DNA of 64,000 nucleotides from Paenibacillus brevis (GCF_018919145.1 NZ_JAHLQJ010000012.1:105569-169568); one strand, 5' to 3'. Positions 10,267 to 20,164 are shown, counted from the stretch's first letter. A program made the numbers and translations. Notes: generated from the letters alone by a model not told the origin.

Positions 10267-11196
10267 CTATCTGGCTTGACAGGTTTGCAGGATCCCTTTT
10301 TCCTCCAGCACGCGAACCAGTGTCGAGCCCATTTCTGAAGGAGTCGGGGCTACCGTGATCCCGCATTCCTCCAGCTTTTCAATCTTCTCCTTGGCCGTGC
10401 CCTTGCCTCCGGAAATGATCGCTCCCGCATGACCCATCCGTTTACCTGCCGGAGCTGTTGCCCCGCCAATAAATCCGACAACCGGCTTGGTCATATGATC
10501 CCGGATCCATTCCGCAGCCTCTTCTTCGGCCGTACCGCCGATTTCACCGATCATGATGACCGCATGGGTATCCTCGTCCTCATTAAAACGCTGCAGAATA
10601 TCGATAAATTCCGAGCCCTTCACCGGATCTCCGCCAATGCCTACCGCCGAGGATTGACCGATCCCACGGGTCGTTAACTGGTGAACTGCCTCATAAGTCA
10701 GCGTTCCGCTGCGGGATACGACGCCCACATGCCCAGGAAGGTGGATGTAGCCTGGCATAATGCCAATTTTGCACTCTCCAGGTGTAATCACCCCTGGACA
10801 GTTCGGCCCGATCAGCACCGTTTTCTTTCCTTCCATATACCGCTTAACTTTGACCATATCAAGCACCGGGATGCCTTCCGTAATGCAGATTACGAGTTCC
10901 AACTCGGCTTCAACCGCCTCCAGAATCGAGTCTGCTGCTGCTGCAGGGGGCACATAAATTACACTTGCTGTAGCGCCCGTTGCCTCCTTCGCCTCACAAA
11001 CTGTGTTAAATACAGGCAGACTAACGGTCTCCCCGCTTTCCAGCGCGATATCCACCTGGGTTCCGCCTTTTCCCGGCGAGGTGCCGCCGACCATTTGCGT
11101 ACCGTAATCCAAAGCCCCTTTGGCATGAAATAATGCCGTTTTACCTGTAATTCCTTGAGTAATAACCCGGGTATGTTTACCGATCAATATACTCAT
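10267..11196 (-). CDS. sucD: Succinyl-CoA synthetase alpha subunit
   Basis: A 309-residue alpha subunit of the TCA-cycle enzyme that makes ATP or GTP from succinyl-CoA. The CoA-binding Rossmann domain is at the N-terminus ([23 protein letters not shown]), GPNCPG is at about residue 128, and the active-site histidine that is phosphorylated lies in [10 protein letters not shown] at about 250. It is 52 bases downstream of sucC and is followed by a strong terminator. Confidence 0.97.
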   Translation of the reverse strand: MSILIGKHTRVITQGITGKTALFHAKGALDYGTQMVGGTSPGKGGTQVDIALESGETVSLPVFNTVCEAKEATGATASVIYVPPAAAADSILEAVEAELELVICITEGIPVLDMVKVKRYMEGKKTVLIGPNCPGVITPGECKIGIMPGYIHLPGHVGVVSRSGTLTYEAVHQLTTRGIGQSSAVGIGGDPVKGSEFIDILQRFNEDEDTHAVIMIGEIGGTAEEEAAEWIRDHMTKPVVGFIGGATAPAGKRMGHAGAIISGGKGTAKEKIEKLEECGITVAPTPSEMGSTLVRVLEEKGILQTCQAR

Positions 11197-11248
11197 CTAA
11201 AAAATACCTCCCCTAATATAGAACAGGTGATATGGTTATATTCAACGA

Positions 11249-12409
11249 TCAGGATACTAAAGCGACGATCTTCTGCGCACCATCAGCCATGGAATCCGCA
11301 GATACAATCGCAAGCCCTGATTCCCCCAATATTTTCTTGCCAAGCTCGACATTGGTTCCTTCCAGTCGCACTACCAGCGGACGGTCAAGCTCTACTTGCT
11401 TGGCGGCTTCGACGATCCCGGAAGCGATCACATCGCATTTCATGATTCCGCCGAAAATGTTGACGAAGATTCCTTTCACCTTCGAGTCGGATAAAATAAT
11501 TTTAAACGCTTCGGTAACCTTCTCTGCTGTTGCGCCGCCCCCAACATCCAGGAAATTGGCCGGGTCTCCGCCATAATATTTAATAATGTCCATCGTAGAC
11601 ATCGCGAGGCCCGCTCCGTTCACCATGCAACCGATGTTGCCGTCTAGTGCGATATAGCTCAAATCATACTTCGAGGCTTCAATCTCCTTGACATCCTCCT
11701 CTTCCAAATCGCGCAGCGCCGCGATTTCAGGATGGCGGTACAAGGCATTGGCGTCAAAATTCAGCTTGGCATCCAGCGCCATGACCTTCCCGTCTCCGGT
11801 TACAACCAACGGATTAATCTCCGCGATAGAGCAATCCTTATCCACAAATGCTTCATAAAGAGCCAGCATGAACCGGGCCGCTTCCTGGATAAGCTCTTTC
11901 GGAATGTTTATGGCAAAAGCCAATCTGCGAGCCTGGAAGGCTTGAAGTCCGATAGCGGGATCTATGATCTCTTTGATGATTTTCTCAGGGGTATGCGCGG
12001 CAACTTCCTCGATTTCGGTGCCGCCTTCCTCTGATACCATCATGACGACTCGTCCCGTTCCGCGATCTACAACCACGCCCACATAGTATTCCTTCTTAAT
12101 ATCGCATCCTTGTTCGATCAGCAGACGCTTAACCTCTTTCCCTTCCGGCCCAGTCTGATGCGTGACCAGTACTTTGCCAAGAATGTCATCCGCGTATGTA
12201 CGGACCTCCTCCAAGCTCTTTGCAACCTTGACGCCGCCAGCCTTTCCGCGGCCTCCGGCATGGATTTGAGCTTTGACAACCACAACGGGACTGTTCAGCG
12301 CCTCAGCGGCAGCTACCGCTTCATCTACAGAAAATGCGACTCGTCCCTCCGGAACGGCAACTCCATACTGCTTAAGCACTTCTTTTCCTTGATATTCATG
12401 GATATTCAT
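11249..12409 (-). CDS. sucC: Succinyl-CoA synthetase beta subunit
   Basis: A 386-residue ATP-grasp subunit. The start [17 protein letters not shown] and the [14 protein letters not shown] nucleotide-binding loop are diagnostic, as are the C-terminal [13 protein letters not shown] and [10 protein letters not shown] segments of the CoA ligase domain. It is the first gene of sucCD. Its promoter region holds a likely cre site at 12530-12543, suggesting CcpA control. Confidence 0.97.
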   Translation of the reverse strand: MNIHEYQGKEVLKQYGVAVPEGRVAFSVDEAVAAAEALNSPVVVVKAQIHAGGRGKAGGVKVAKSLEEVRTYADDILGKVLVTHQTGPEGKEVKRLLIEQGCDIKKEYYVGVVVDRGTGRVVMMVSEEGGTEIEEVAAHTPEKIIKEIIDPAIGLQAFQARRLAFAINIPKELIQEAARFMLALYEAFVDKDCSIAEINPLVVTGDGKVMALDAKLNFDANALYRHPEIAALRDLEEEDVKEIEASKYDLSYIALDGNIGCMVNGAGLAMSTMDIIKYYGGDPANFLDVGGGATAEKVTEAFKIILSDSKVKGIFVNIFGGIMKCDVIASGIVEAAKQVELDRPLVVRLEGTNVELGKKILGESGLAIVSADSMADGAQKIVALVS

Positions 12410-12464
12410 ACTTGGAATCCTCCTGTCACAGGCGGTATTAGAGGTAACGCACTATTTTAAGAGG

Positions 12465-12500
12465 CAATTCAAAAAGCTCAACTTTTTGAACACGCATCTT
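12465..12500. repeat. Minimal remnant of the dispersed repeat (hairpin)
   Basis: The sequence joins the two ends of the repeat family with nothing between: a perfect 9-base inverted repeat TTCAAAAAG / CTTTTTGAA with a short loop, then GAACACGCA as at the end of the copy at 5293. It lies in the sucC leader and could fold in RNA. Confidence 0.55.
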
Positions 12501-12515
12501 AGTAAAACTCAACCT

Positions 12516-12543
12516 ATTGTACCATGTTTTTAAAACGCTTTCC
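12516..12543 (-). promoter_or_regulatory. Putative sucC promoter with cre-like site
   Basis: On the minus strand an extended -10 TGGTACAAT (hexamer at 12516-12521) lies about 107 bases before sucC. GGAAAGCGTTTTAA at 12530-12543 sits in the spacer and matches 11 or 12 of 14 positions of the CcpA operator TGAAAGCGTTTTCA. No good -35 is seen. Read as a catabolite-repressed promoter; this is inference from sequence only. Confidence 0.45.
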
Positions 12544-12599
12544 TTAAAAAGTTCATGATTTATACACAACTTTTTAATATGGATATTATCTCATTTTGA

Positions 12600-12885
12600 G
12601 AACGATTAAACAAAAAACAACTTCCAATTCTAGAAATGGCCATCTCTTGCTAAAATAGTCGTATTTTCAGTAAAAATAAGGAATGGAGGTGATTTCCATT
12701 TCAATTTAATCTGGAAAATAGAATATTTATTAATATCAATTAGGTATCGCTTTCATGACTTTGCAGCCCTTATGCCGCTAAGGAAATAATTTATTTCCTT
12801 GTGCGCTTGTAACTTGATTTTCTGAAATACATCATATATAGAGTATAGAGCCATAGAGCGTGTTCAAATATAGAGCTTGTTCAAA
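12600..12885. other. Gene-free AT-rich spacer between sucC and comM
   Basis: Part of an 887-base gene-free gap. This part is AT-rich with no open frame backed by a ribosome binding site and no clear promoter or terminator. Confidence 0.4.
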
Positions 12886-13152
12886 AAATCAACTTTTAAT
12901 CAAGAAACGCCTGCTTCATATGCGCTGCACGTCGTTGGATCACTTTCCATATCTGCCATCAACCCTTTCCCCTTCAAATCTACTAGCTAGGTGTACAAAA
13001 TGTCCCTTACATTCCCATATCATCAGAAATTAGCTCTAAGAAGACGTATTGTCCGTAAAACGGGGAAGGAGGGATCAGGAGAGTCGTTCGGCATCGAATA
13101 GCTCTCTTTGAACCACTTCGTGATCAAAAGATGACTTTTTGAAATATCCTCC
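12886..13152 (+). repeat. Dispersed MITE-like repeat, diverged copy
   Basis: The left end (CTTGTTCAAAAAATCAAC) and the right end (CACTTCGTGATCAAAAGA then TGACTTTTTGAA) match the repeat family, and GGCATCGAAT near 13093 matches the ATTCGATGTCGAAT block. The central 170 bases do not resemble the other copies. It lies upstream of comM. Confidence 0.6.
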
Positions 13153-13296
13153 TTTAATCTCTGGATGGATTGACAACCAACTCAGAAGCAACTAGGATAC
13201 CAGTAGAGAATGATTAGAAAATCGTGGAAATAAGGAAGCACCTTTTCCCGTTGAAGCGGCAAAGCCGAATGAATTCAATGGAAGAAGGTGTTTTTT

Positions 13297-14889
13297 GTGT
13301 TGTATAGCAAAGTGTCCAGCGCATGTCTGTACGGTATTGATGGAGTTATGATTGAAGTTGAGGTCGATCTGGCGAGCGGTATTCCCCAGACCAGCGTAGT
13401 AGGACTTCCGGATTCGGCTATCCGGGAAGCGGTTGAACGGGTACGGTCCGCGATAAAAAACTGCGGATTTACCTTTCCCATGCAGCGGATAACTATCAAC
13501 CTTGCGCCTGCCGATATTCGCAAGGAAGGTACTGCGTTTGATCTGGCTATCGCCATCGGCTTGCTTGCCGCAAGCGGACAAGTTCAATTGCCCGGCTTGG
13601 ACCGGCTCCTGATCATTGGCGAGCTGGCGCTTGACGGCGCGCTTCGCCCTGTTCCAGGCGTCCTTGCCATGGTCGACCTGGCAAGACGGAACGGATTTCA
13701 TGCCGTGCTTGTGCCTGAAGGCAACGTCGAGGAAGCGCTGCTGCTGGAGGGGATGACCATTTATGGCCTTCAGCATTTGAAGCAGCTTTTGCCGGAGAGT
13801 GGATCAGACCCTAGCAAGCAGGATCAAGCATCATGCACCGGCCCCGCAGCATTGGAACGCTTGATCTGTCAATCGAGCCGGGACGCCTCGACTCCTGTTG
13901 CAGAAACCGCGAACACAGCCGAGGATTACTGTGATGTGTTAGGGCAGCATCATGTCAAACGGGCACTTACAATTGCTGCTGCAGGGATGCATAATCTGCT
14001 GCTTATAGGACCTCCGGGCACTGGCAAGACGATGCTCATTCGCAGGCTTCCCGGCATCCTTCCCGCACTTACTCCCGAAGAATCGCTGGAGGTCACGAAA
14101 ATTTACAGCGCGGCTGGCCTGTTACGCCAGCATACCGGCGGACTATTGACCACACGGCCATTCCGCTCGCCGCACCATACAATTTCCGCAGGCGGACTGA
14201 TCGGCGGGGGAAGCATTCCCAAGCCTGGAGAGGTCAGCCTTGCTCATCGAGGGGTGCTGTTTCTGGATGAACTGCCCGAATTCTCCCGAACAGCTCTTGA
14301 GGTGCTGAGACAACCGCTGGAGGAAAGGAGGGTTACAATTAGCCGTTCCCGCGCAGCATTTACCTTCCCAGCTCATTTTCTATTAACAATTAGTCTTAAC
14401 CCCTGCCCTTGCGGCTTTTTTGGGAGCGAGCCCCCTCAGCAGCTCTGCACGTGCTCTCCTTATCGAATTGCGCAGTATCGGGAGAAAATCTCGGGGCCAT
14501 TGCTTGACCGGATCGATATGCATGTGGAGGTTCCAAGACCGCCGAAATGGCAGCACGACCCCCGACCGCTCTCTTCTAATGAGATGCGACTGGAGGTCGA
14601 GAAAGCCGTGAGCATTCAGTTAGAACGTTATGCAGGGTCGCCTTACCGCCGAAATGGCGAGCTTAGCGGCGCGGCTCTGCGGCGGACTGCACGAATACTG
14701 CCGGAAGCAGAGCAATTATTGCAGACTTCTTTTGGCGCACTCGGGCTCAGTATGCGAGCCTATGACCGTATCATCAAGCTGTCGCGAACAATCGCCGATT
14801 TGGCGGCTTCCAGCGATATCAGAGCCGAGCATATTGCAGAAGCGATCCAGTACCGTTGTCTGGACCGCCGCAGTCCAAGCGCCTCTTGA
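13297..14889 (+). CDS. comM: YifB/ComM family Mg-chelatase-like AAA ATPase
   Basis: A 530-residue protein with an N-terminal Lon-protease-like fold (VSSACLYGIDGVMIEVEVDLASGIP) and a central AAA domain with GPPGTGKTMLIRR at about residue 245, FRSPHHTISAGGLIGGG, and LFLDELPEF as Walker B, ending with the Mg-chelatase-like C-terminal domain. In Gram-negative bacteria ComM is a helicase that aids branch migration in transformation; in Firmicutes the role is inferred. Start is GTG at 13297 (MLYSKVSS) six bases after GAAGGTG; the longer frame begins inside that site. It is the only rightward gene in the first 20 kb and converges with yraN. Confidence 0.92.
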   Translation: MLYSKVSSACLYGIDGVMIEVEVDLASGIPQTSVVGLPDSAIREAVERVRSAIKNCGFTFPMQRITINLAPADIRKEGTAFDLAIAIGLLAASGQVQLPGLDRLLIIGELALDGALRPVPGVLAMVDLARRNGFHAVLVPEGNVEEALLLEGMTIYGLQHLKQLLPESGSDPSKQDQASCTGPAALERLICQSSRDASTPVAETANTAEDYCDVLGQHHVKRALTIAAAGMHNLLLIGPPGTGKTMLIRRLPGILPALTPEESLEVTKIYSAAGLLRQHTGGLLTTRPFRSPHHTISAGGLIGGGSIPKPGEVSLAHRGVLFLDELPEFSRTALEVLRQPLEERRVTISRSRAAFTFPAHFLLTISLNPCPCGFFGSEPPQQLCTCSPYRIAQYREKISGPLLDRIDMHVEVPRPPKWQHDPRPLSSNEMRLEVEKAVSIQLERYAGSPYRRNGELSGAALRRTARILPEAEQLLQTSFGALGLSMRAYDRIIKLSRTIADLAASSDIRAEHIAEAIQYRCLDRRSPSAS

Positions 14890-14925
14890 AAGAGTTGGGC
14901 TAACACTAGTATTGCTGGGTAAATA

Positions 14926-15339
14926 TTAAAATGAAGCTATGTAGTGCTCCAGGGATTCAACCTTCATGTCCGGACCCAGCACAATTCCGATCAGATCAAA
15001 TCTCACATTGGAAGTGCTGGCTTCGTGCTGGAGTAAATAGACAGCAGCCGTATCCCGGACCTGCCGGATTTTGCGCGGGGTCATCGATTCAGCCGGAGTT
15101 CCGAAGCCCATGCTTCGACTGCTTCGGCTGCGGACCTCCACAATGACGAGCATTCCGTTCTTTTCGGCAATAATATCAAGCTCACCGCTACGGCAACGCC
15201 AATTCCGCTCCACAATGAGGTAGCCTTCTTTAAGCAAATATTGGGCCGCATGCTCCTCGGCATTCCTCCCGCGAAGCTTGCGGCCATCTTTGATTGAACT
15301 TTCTGCCCCATCTCTCGGGTCCAACGTCCCGCCGCTCAT
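14926..15339 (-). CDS. yraN: UPF0102 family protein YraN, endonuclease-like
   Basis: A 137-residue protein with the YraN core: AAQYLLKEGYLIVERNWR, GELDIIAEKNGMLVIVEVRSR and the KIRQVRDTAAVYL helix. The D...EVR pattern resembles Holliday-junction resolvase-type nucleases, so a DNA-cleaving role is plausible but unproven. Its start overlaps the ylqH stop by four bases (ATGA), so the two are translationally coupled. Confidence 0.88.
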   Translation of the reverse strand: MSGGTLDPRDGAESSIKDGRKLRGRNAEEHAAQYLLKEGYLIVERNWRCRSGELDIIAEKNGMLVIVEVRSRSSRSMGFGTPAESMTPRKIRQVRDTAAVYLLQHEASTSNVRFDLIGIVLGPDMKVESLEHYIASF

Positions 15340-15635
15340 TTCAATCTGCCTCCTGCATCCCGATCCGCACGGTAAATAAAGCTCAGTATTTCAGCTACCA
15401 AATTATAAAGCTCCGGCGGAATCTGCCGGTCCAGGTCCAGCTTGGACAATACCTCCACCAATGCAGCATCCTCCTGAACCGGAATTTCATGCTCGCGAGC
15501 CAGATCCAGGATACGGTCTGCAAGATAACCGGTTCCTTTGGCCGCTAGTACAGGAGCATCGTGTTGTGCAGGATCATATTTTAGCGCAACCGCCTTCTTG
15601 AGTGAGGAGTTCCTCTTCTTGTCCTGCTCGCTCAT
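15336..15635 (-). CDS. ylqH: Stand-alone FlhB C-terminal-domain protein (YlqH type)
   Basis: A 99-residue protein aligning with the cytoplasmic tail of the flagellar export switch FlhB: AVALKYDP, APVLAAKGTGYLADRILDLAREHEIPV, then IPPELYNLVAEILSFIYR. In full FlhB the autocleavage motif NPTH comes just before AVALKYDP; here the first 20 residues replace it, so the protein corresponds to the post-cleavage fragment without membrane helices. It overlaps the FliK-like gene upstream by four bases. B. subtilis has the same pair (ylqG-ylqH); a role in substrate-specificity switching is inference. Confidence 0.85.
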   Translation of the reverse strand: MSEQDKKRNSSLKKAVALKYDPAQHDAPVLAAKGTGYLADRILDLAREHEIPVQEDAALVEVLSKLDLDRQIPPELYNLVAEILSFIYRADRDAGGRLK

Positions 15636-17638
15636 ATGCGGTAATCGACTCCTTTGTACGGGCTGGGAGCATAGGTCATGGATCGGCCTAATTCAAGACT
15701 AGAGCCTTCAGCTTCCATGGATGTGATAAGCAGCTCTGTCTTCAGGGAGAGCAACTGATAGCCCGCTCCATTCAGCGCCTGCTCGACTTCCTCATTTTTC
15801 GTCTCCAGATAGGCGCCCACCGTTTCATTCTCGGCAAGGATTCTTAAGATCACCTTCCGGTCAGCAACCTGCACATCGACCATGAGCTGTCCTAATGCCT
15901 TCATTTGCAGATCAAACCACAATCGGCAATTCGCCGCATCCAGTTCTCCCTTGCGTCCGCGCCGGGCTTCAATCTGGACGGAAGCTGTCTCTTCGCCGTT
16001 CGGACCGGTAAAGGGCAGGAACATCGTTACCTGCGCAAATGGCGCGGTCCGATCTGTGGTGAGCAGCAGTTGCTGTCCAGTCAGCTGCTGTACGATTTGC
16101 CGGGCCGCTTCTCTGAGCGGCTCGGGCAGTTGATCTGCTGCGGCAGCTTGCAGCAGCAGGCCTTTTAGTGTGTCACGGACGGCGGCGGCCTCTTCCCCGC
16201 CAACGTCCGTGAATGCCAGCGCTGCAGCAGCCGCAGGCTGCACTTGCGCTGGCAAGGGCTCGGCAGCGGCTTGCGCTTGCTGCGCTGCCGCGGTGGCGAC
16301 GGCGGGCTGTGCAGCCGCCGTCGTTGTTGCCTGCTGCTGCGCCTGCGGCGGCAGCGAGGCACCCGGCGCAGCCTGGCCCGTGGCCTGCTGCGCCTGAGGC
16401 GCGCCAGCGGCCTTGCCATCGGCGGCCGCTGCGCGCAGCACCTGCTGCTCGTGCTCCGCACCGAGCAGCTTCAGCACGCGCCCCACCCACGACTCCGTCT
16501 GGGGTTGGGGGCGCGCTGCTTGCGAAGCTGCCGCAGGCGCTTCGCCATCCATGGCCGCCGATGCCATGCCGGCGGCCATGGGCCCTTCTGCAGCGGCCTG
16601 CTTGCCGGCAGCCGCTGTAGCAGCCGCGCCGCCCTCCGTAAGCGCGGCGCCCTTCAGCTCCGTGAGCACCTGCTGCAGCTTCTGCAGCAGCTCACGGCCA
16701 TCTCCCTTGGCCGCTGCGGCCATCTGGCGGCCGCCGCCTTCCGGCAGAGCAGTCCCTTCTGCCGGAACCGGAGTTGCAGCGGCCTGTCTTGGGGCGGCAA
16801 GAGGCGCTGCCTCTTCCTGCATCTGTGACAGACCGGAACCCGAAGCCGCCGTCATCATCCCCGGCGCTGGCTGATTCCCCATGTTTCCGGCAACTTGACC
16901 GTCAACAACTCTTCCCGCATTAGCGTTTACAGCGCCTTCCCCTTGCGCAAGAGGGCTGCCCGCAGGATTCGCAGCGGTTCCTTGAGCTAATGCAGTCCCT
17001 GACGCCGGGCCTTGTTGACCTTCGGCTCCCTGTGCATTCATCCGGCTAAGCAAAGACGTAATTTGCTCCTCCAAGGAGGATAACAGCACATGAAGCTGGG
17101 GACCAAACACGGCTTGGTGCAGTCCGGAGACCGTCTCCGCTGTGAGCGGCAATGACCGGCTTAAAGCAATCCCTGCGGACTGAATCCACTCGGATAAATT
17201 CACCGATGCCGGCTTTTGAGCATTTAACGCGGACAGCTGGGCCAGATTCTCCTTGGTCAACGGAATCCCCGCAGACTGCATCATCTGCAGGAGTTCCCGG
17301 TTTGCTGGAGTGTTATCCAGCCCTAAGGCTTCCAACGCCTTGGAAAGCCCGGCTCCGGTTAACTCTCCATTCATCGCGCCTTGAATCGGCTTTAGCCGCA
17401 TCATTCCGTCTTCCGCCTGCGGCTGCACCTGAAGGAGCGTTGTCTGTCCTGGCTGGAGAGGAGTCTCAAGAGCTGCGTGAAGCTTGACGCCTTGCACGTT
17501 AAGTACGGCTTCCTGTCCGTCTTCGGAGACACTAAGCACGGTCCCGCGTACAACCTGCCCGGATTTCAACTCCAGCGTTTTGGGCGCTCCGGGCTTATTT
17601 TCCCCTGCCATCGCCCGTATAATCGGTCCAATACTCAT
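15632..17638 (-). CDS. ylqG: FliK-like protein with Ala/Gln-rich linker (YlqG position)
   Basis: A 668-residue protein. The N-terminal 170 residues are ordered, then follows a long low-complexity Ala/Gln/Pro/Gly-rich stretch at about 190-460, then a folded C-terminal domain at about 470-660 (MFLPFTGPNGEETASVQIE, LGQLMVDVQVADRKVILRI) resembling the FliK hook-length-control C-terminal domain. Start at 17638 with GGGGGG upstream. The linker DNA is much richer in GC than its surroundings. Coupled with the FlhB-tail gene after it, which suggests they act together; function is not established. Confidence 0.75.
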   Translation of the reverse strand: MSIGPIIRAMAGENKPGAPKTLELKSGQVVRGTVLSVSEDGQEAVLNVQGVKLHAALETPLQPGQTTLLQVQPQAEDGMMRLKPIQGAMNGELTGAGLSKALEALGLDNTPANRELLQMMQSAGIPLTKENLAQLSALNAQKPASVNLSEWIQSAGIALSRSLPLTAETVSGLHQAVFGPQLHVLLSSLEEQITSLLSRMNAQGAEGQQGPASGTALAQGTAANPAGSPLAQGEGAVNANAGRVVDGQVAGNMGNQPAPGMMTAASGSGLSQMQEEAAPLAAPRQAAATPVPAEGTALPEGGGRQMAAAAKGDGRELLQKLQQVLTELKGAALTEGGAAATAAAGKQAAAEGPMAAGMASAAMDGEAPAAASQAARPQPQTESWVGRVLKLLGAEHEQQVLRAAAADGKAAGAPQAQQATGQAAPGASLPPQAQQQATTTAAAQPAVATAAAQQAQAAAEPLPAQVQPAAAAALAFTDVGGEEAAAVRDTLKGLLLQAAAADQLPEPLREAARQIVQQLTGQQLLLTTDRTAPFAQVTMFLPFTGPNGEETASVQIEARRGRKGELDAANCRLWFDLQMKALGQLMVDVQVADRKVILRILAENETVGAYLETKNEEVEQALNGAGYQLLSLKTELLITSMEAEGSSLELGRSMTYAPSPYKGVDYRI

Positions 17639-17661
17639 GCTCTCCCCCCTAGTCACTACGA

Positions 17662-17691
17662 TATATAAAACCCGCCGGCAATAGGCGGGTC
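17662..17691 (-). terminator. Rho-independent terminator after rnhB
   Basis: Minus-strand stem ACCCGCC (684-690 side) / GGCGGGT with a 7-base loop followed by TTTATAT, three bases past the rnhB stop. It implies that the FliK-like gene has its own promoter or depends on read-through. Confidence 0.75.
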
Positions 17692-17693
17692 AC

Positions 17694-18311
17694 TTAGAAC
17701 AAAGTCTGTTCCTCAACAAACAGGTTTGTCATAAAGCTCTTCCGATGCATCGGAGTAGGTCCCAACGCCTGAATCTGCTCGCGATGAAACTTCGTCGCAT
17801 AACCCTTATGTGTGCCGATTCCGTATTCCGGGTACAGAGCATCCCATTCCCCTTTGCACAATCTGTCACGCGTGACCTTCGCCACGATGGAAGCCGCCGC
17901 AATCGACTGGCTTGTCGCATCTCCCTTGATCAAGGAAGCCTGGGGAATTTCCACATCAATTCGTTCCGCATCGATCAGCAGAAAGTCCGGCGCAAGAGAA
18001 AGCTGCTGGACGGCTTGCTTCATAGCCAGCCTGGTGGCCTGTTTAATATTTATCCGGTCAATCGTCTCAGCATCTGCATGGCCGATACCCACAGCCAAAG
18101 CTTTACTCATAATGATGTCATATAACTTCTCGCGCTTCTTCTCACTTAGCTTCTTGGAGTCATTGACTCCCTCCAGCACCAGCCTGTGAGGCAAAATTAC
18201 AGCTGCGGCCACAACGTCGCCAAATAGGCATCCCCGGCCAACCTCGTCTATACCGGCAATATACCGGTACTGCTGCCAGTACTCCCGCTCATGAAATAAC
18301 AAATCGTTCAT
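17694..18311 (-). CDS. rnhB: Ribonuclease HII
   Basis: Removes RNA primers and single ribonucleotides from DNA. The 205-residue protein carries AGIDEVGRGCLFGDVVAAAV at about residue 20, the LLIDAERID acidic site and SIAAASIVAKVTRDR, giving the D-E-D-D active site of type 2 RNases H. It lies between rbgA and the FliK-like gene as in B. subtilis, 242 bases downstream of rbgA and its terminator. Confidence 0.96.
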   Translation of the reverse strand: MNDLLFHEREYWQQYRYIAGIDEVGRGCLFGDVVAAAVILPHRLVLEGVNDSKKLSEKKREKLYDIIMSKALAVGIGHADAETIDRINIKQATRLAMKQAVQQLSLAPDFLLIDAERIDVEIPQASLIKGDATSQSIAAASIVAKVTRDRLCKGEWDALYPEYGIGTHKGYATKFHREQIQALGPTPMHRKSFMTNLFVEEQTLF

Positions 18312-18480
18312 AATGCCTCACACTCCCAACTCTCTCTACAAGCTAACTTATCACAGATGTCAATATCAAGTCATTTGGCATTCCGGCAATACAACAACAG
18401 TCTTTTCAGAACAAGTCCACTCGTTATCGGCTCTATAGTATATGTATCGGCATTCTGCATCCGTTTTTGTAAGCTTTGCG

Positions 18481-18523
18481 TAAAAAAACAAGACAGAGTC
18501 AGCTCCTTTGGCTGACTCTGTCT
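18481..18523 (-). terminator. Rho-independent terminator after rbgA
   Basis: A perfect 13-base stem AGACAGAGTCAGC / GCTGACTCTGTCT with a 7-base loop, followed on the minus strand by TGTTTTTTT. Ends the lepB-rbgA transcript. Confidence 0.92.
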
Positions 18524-18553
18524 CCAAGCTCATTATTCTTATAGAATCCGCAC

Positions 18554-19441
18554 TTACAGCAGTGCCGGTTTATTCAGATGAAACGGCGCTTCAAGCGTAT
18601 ATCTCCCAAGTTTGCCCGCTCTCAGCTCTCTAAGGAAAATTCCGGAGGCCTTCTCCAGATCTACACGTCCTCCGCTTACAATACATCCCCGTTTCCGCCC
18701 GATTGCCTCCATTACGGCCACGATCTCATCCGGGTTGTCGGGATCCTGAGGCTGCTCTTTCAGGTCAAAGCGCTCACTGAGCGCCTCCCAATAATACTGA
18801 ACCAGATATTTCACGCCAAAGAACGCGATATCCTCAAGATTCAGAATTTCTTCCCGTATAGCGCCGGTTACCGCAAGCCGGTAACCCACATTTTGATCCT
18901 CAAACTTCGGCCACAGAATCCCGGGTGTATCGAGCAGTTCCAGATCCGTGCCGATCTTAATCCATTGCTGTGCCTTGGTCACGCCTGGACGATCTCCGGT
19001 CGCTGCAATATTTTTACCGGCCATCCGGTTGATCAGCGTCGACTTCCCGACATTGGGAATACCAACGATTAAAGCCCTTATCGCGCGCGGGTTCATTCCC
19101 TTCGCAATCTGCCGTTCAATCTTCTCCCGCATTAACTCCTTTGCCTTAACAGGAATCTCTTTGATTCCTTGTCCGCTGGCAGCATCCACCTGTACGGCAA
19201 CATGACCTTCCTGACGGAAATATTCGATCCACTCTCTCGTCACCGAAGGGTCTGCCAGATCCGCTTTATTAAGCACGATCAGACGAGGCTTTCCCTGTAA
19301 AATATCATCAATCATCGGATTTCGGCTCGACAGGGGGAGTCTGGCATCGATCAGCTCAATGACTAAGTCCAGCAGCTTAAGCTTTTCTTCAATTTGCCGC
19401 CTTGCCCTGGTCATATGTCCGGGAAACCATTGTATTGTCAT
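18554..19441 (-). CDS. rbgA: Ribosome biogenesis GTPase RbgA (YlqF)
   Basis: A circularly permuted GTPase needed for late 50S subunit assembly. The G4 motif NKAD (about residue 58) precedes the G1 loop [14 protein letters not shown] (about 127), and G3 DTPGILWP follows at about 170, the permuted order typical of the YlqF/YawG family. 295 residues, usual length. It follows lepB after 15 bases. Confidence 0.96.
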   Translation of the reverse strand: MTIQWFPGHMTRARRQIEEKLKLLDLVIELIDARLPLSSRNPMIDDILQGKPRLIVLNKADLADPSVTREWIEYFRQEGHVAVQVDAASGQGIKEIPVKAKELMREKIERQIAKGMNPRAIRALIVGIPNVGKSTLINRMAGKNIAATGDRPGVTKAQQWIKIGTDLELLDTPGILWPKFEDQNVGYRLAVTGAIREEILNLEDIAFFGVKYLVQYYWEALSERFDLKEQPQDPDNPDEIVAVMEAIGRKRGCIVSGGRVDLEKASGIFLRELRAGKLGRYTLEAPFHLNKPALL

Positions 19442-19456
19442 GATTGCATATCACCT

Positions 19457-20110
19457 CTAGTTCCCGTAATTATGTTTTACGAATTCAAAATCCTGCATCG
19501 GCCAAAATACGAGATCCGCACGGCCAATAATATCGCTATAAGGAACAAACCCGATTCTCCGGCTGTCTGTACTGTCGGGACGATTGTCACCCATGACAAA
19601 CACATAGCCTTCCGGCACAGTTCCGTCAGGAACAAGTTCATTCGGGAAATTGGACGTGGGATTGTTTTGTCTGCTGTTATACAACTCGTTGTTGGCGTGT
19701 TTCTCGTCCAGCACGTCCTGGATGTATGCTTCTTCAATGGCTTCACCGTTAATCTTCACGGTATCGCCGTCCACCTCGACGGTATCTCCAGGCACACCGA
19801 TAACACGCTTAATGAAGTCGCGCCCTTCAGTAGGCACATGGAATACCACGACCTCGCCAAACTTTGGATCCCGTATATCATAAATGATTTTATTGACGAT
19901 AATCCGCTCACCGGTATGAAAATTCGGCTGCATGGAAGGACCGTCCACAATAAAAGGGGCAAAGAAAAGCCAGCGGATCACGAGCACTAAAGCGACAGCG
20001 ATCACGATAGCCTTCAGCCATTCCAAAGCCTCGCTCTTTCCTTGCTTGGGCGGGTTCTCAGGGGATTCTTCCGGCCGGACCGGTTGTTCAGACTCCGATA
20101 AATGCTCCAT
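19457..20110 (-). CDS. lepB: Type I signal peptidase
   Basis: Removes signal peptides from secreted proteins at the outer face of the membrane. The 217-residue protein has a Pro-rich cytoplasmic N-terminus, one membrane helix at about 32-50, the catalytic Ser59 in GPSMQP, the general-base Lys101 in FIKRVIGVPGD, and the C-terminal GDNRPDSTDSRRIG box. It is the SipS/SipT type with one anchor. It lies between rplS and rbgA. Confidence 0.96.
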   Translation of the reverse strand: MEHLSESEQPVRPEESPENPPKQGKSEALEWLKAIVIAVALVLVIRWLFFAPFIVDGPSMQPNFHTGERIIVNKIIYDIRDPKFGEVVVFHVPTEGRDFIKRVIGVPGDTVEVDGDTVKINGEAIEEAYIQDVLDEKHANNELYNSRQNNPTSNFPNELVPDGTVPEGYVFVMGDNRPDSTDSRRIGFVPYSDIIGRADLVFWPMQDFEFVKHNYGN

Positions 20111-20164
20111 GTTTCCTGACCTCGCTTTGTCATAATATATGTATCAATACTTATTTTTAAAAAC

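Noticed and set aside
16165..16828. Several overlapping open frames in the GC-rich part of the FliK-like gene
   Set aside because: High GC removes stop codons in all frames; the frames are low-complexity and have no start signals.
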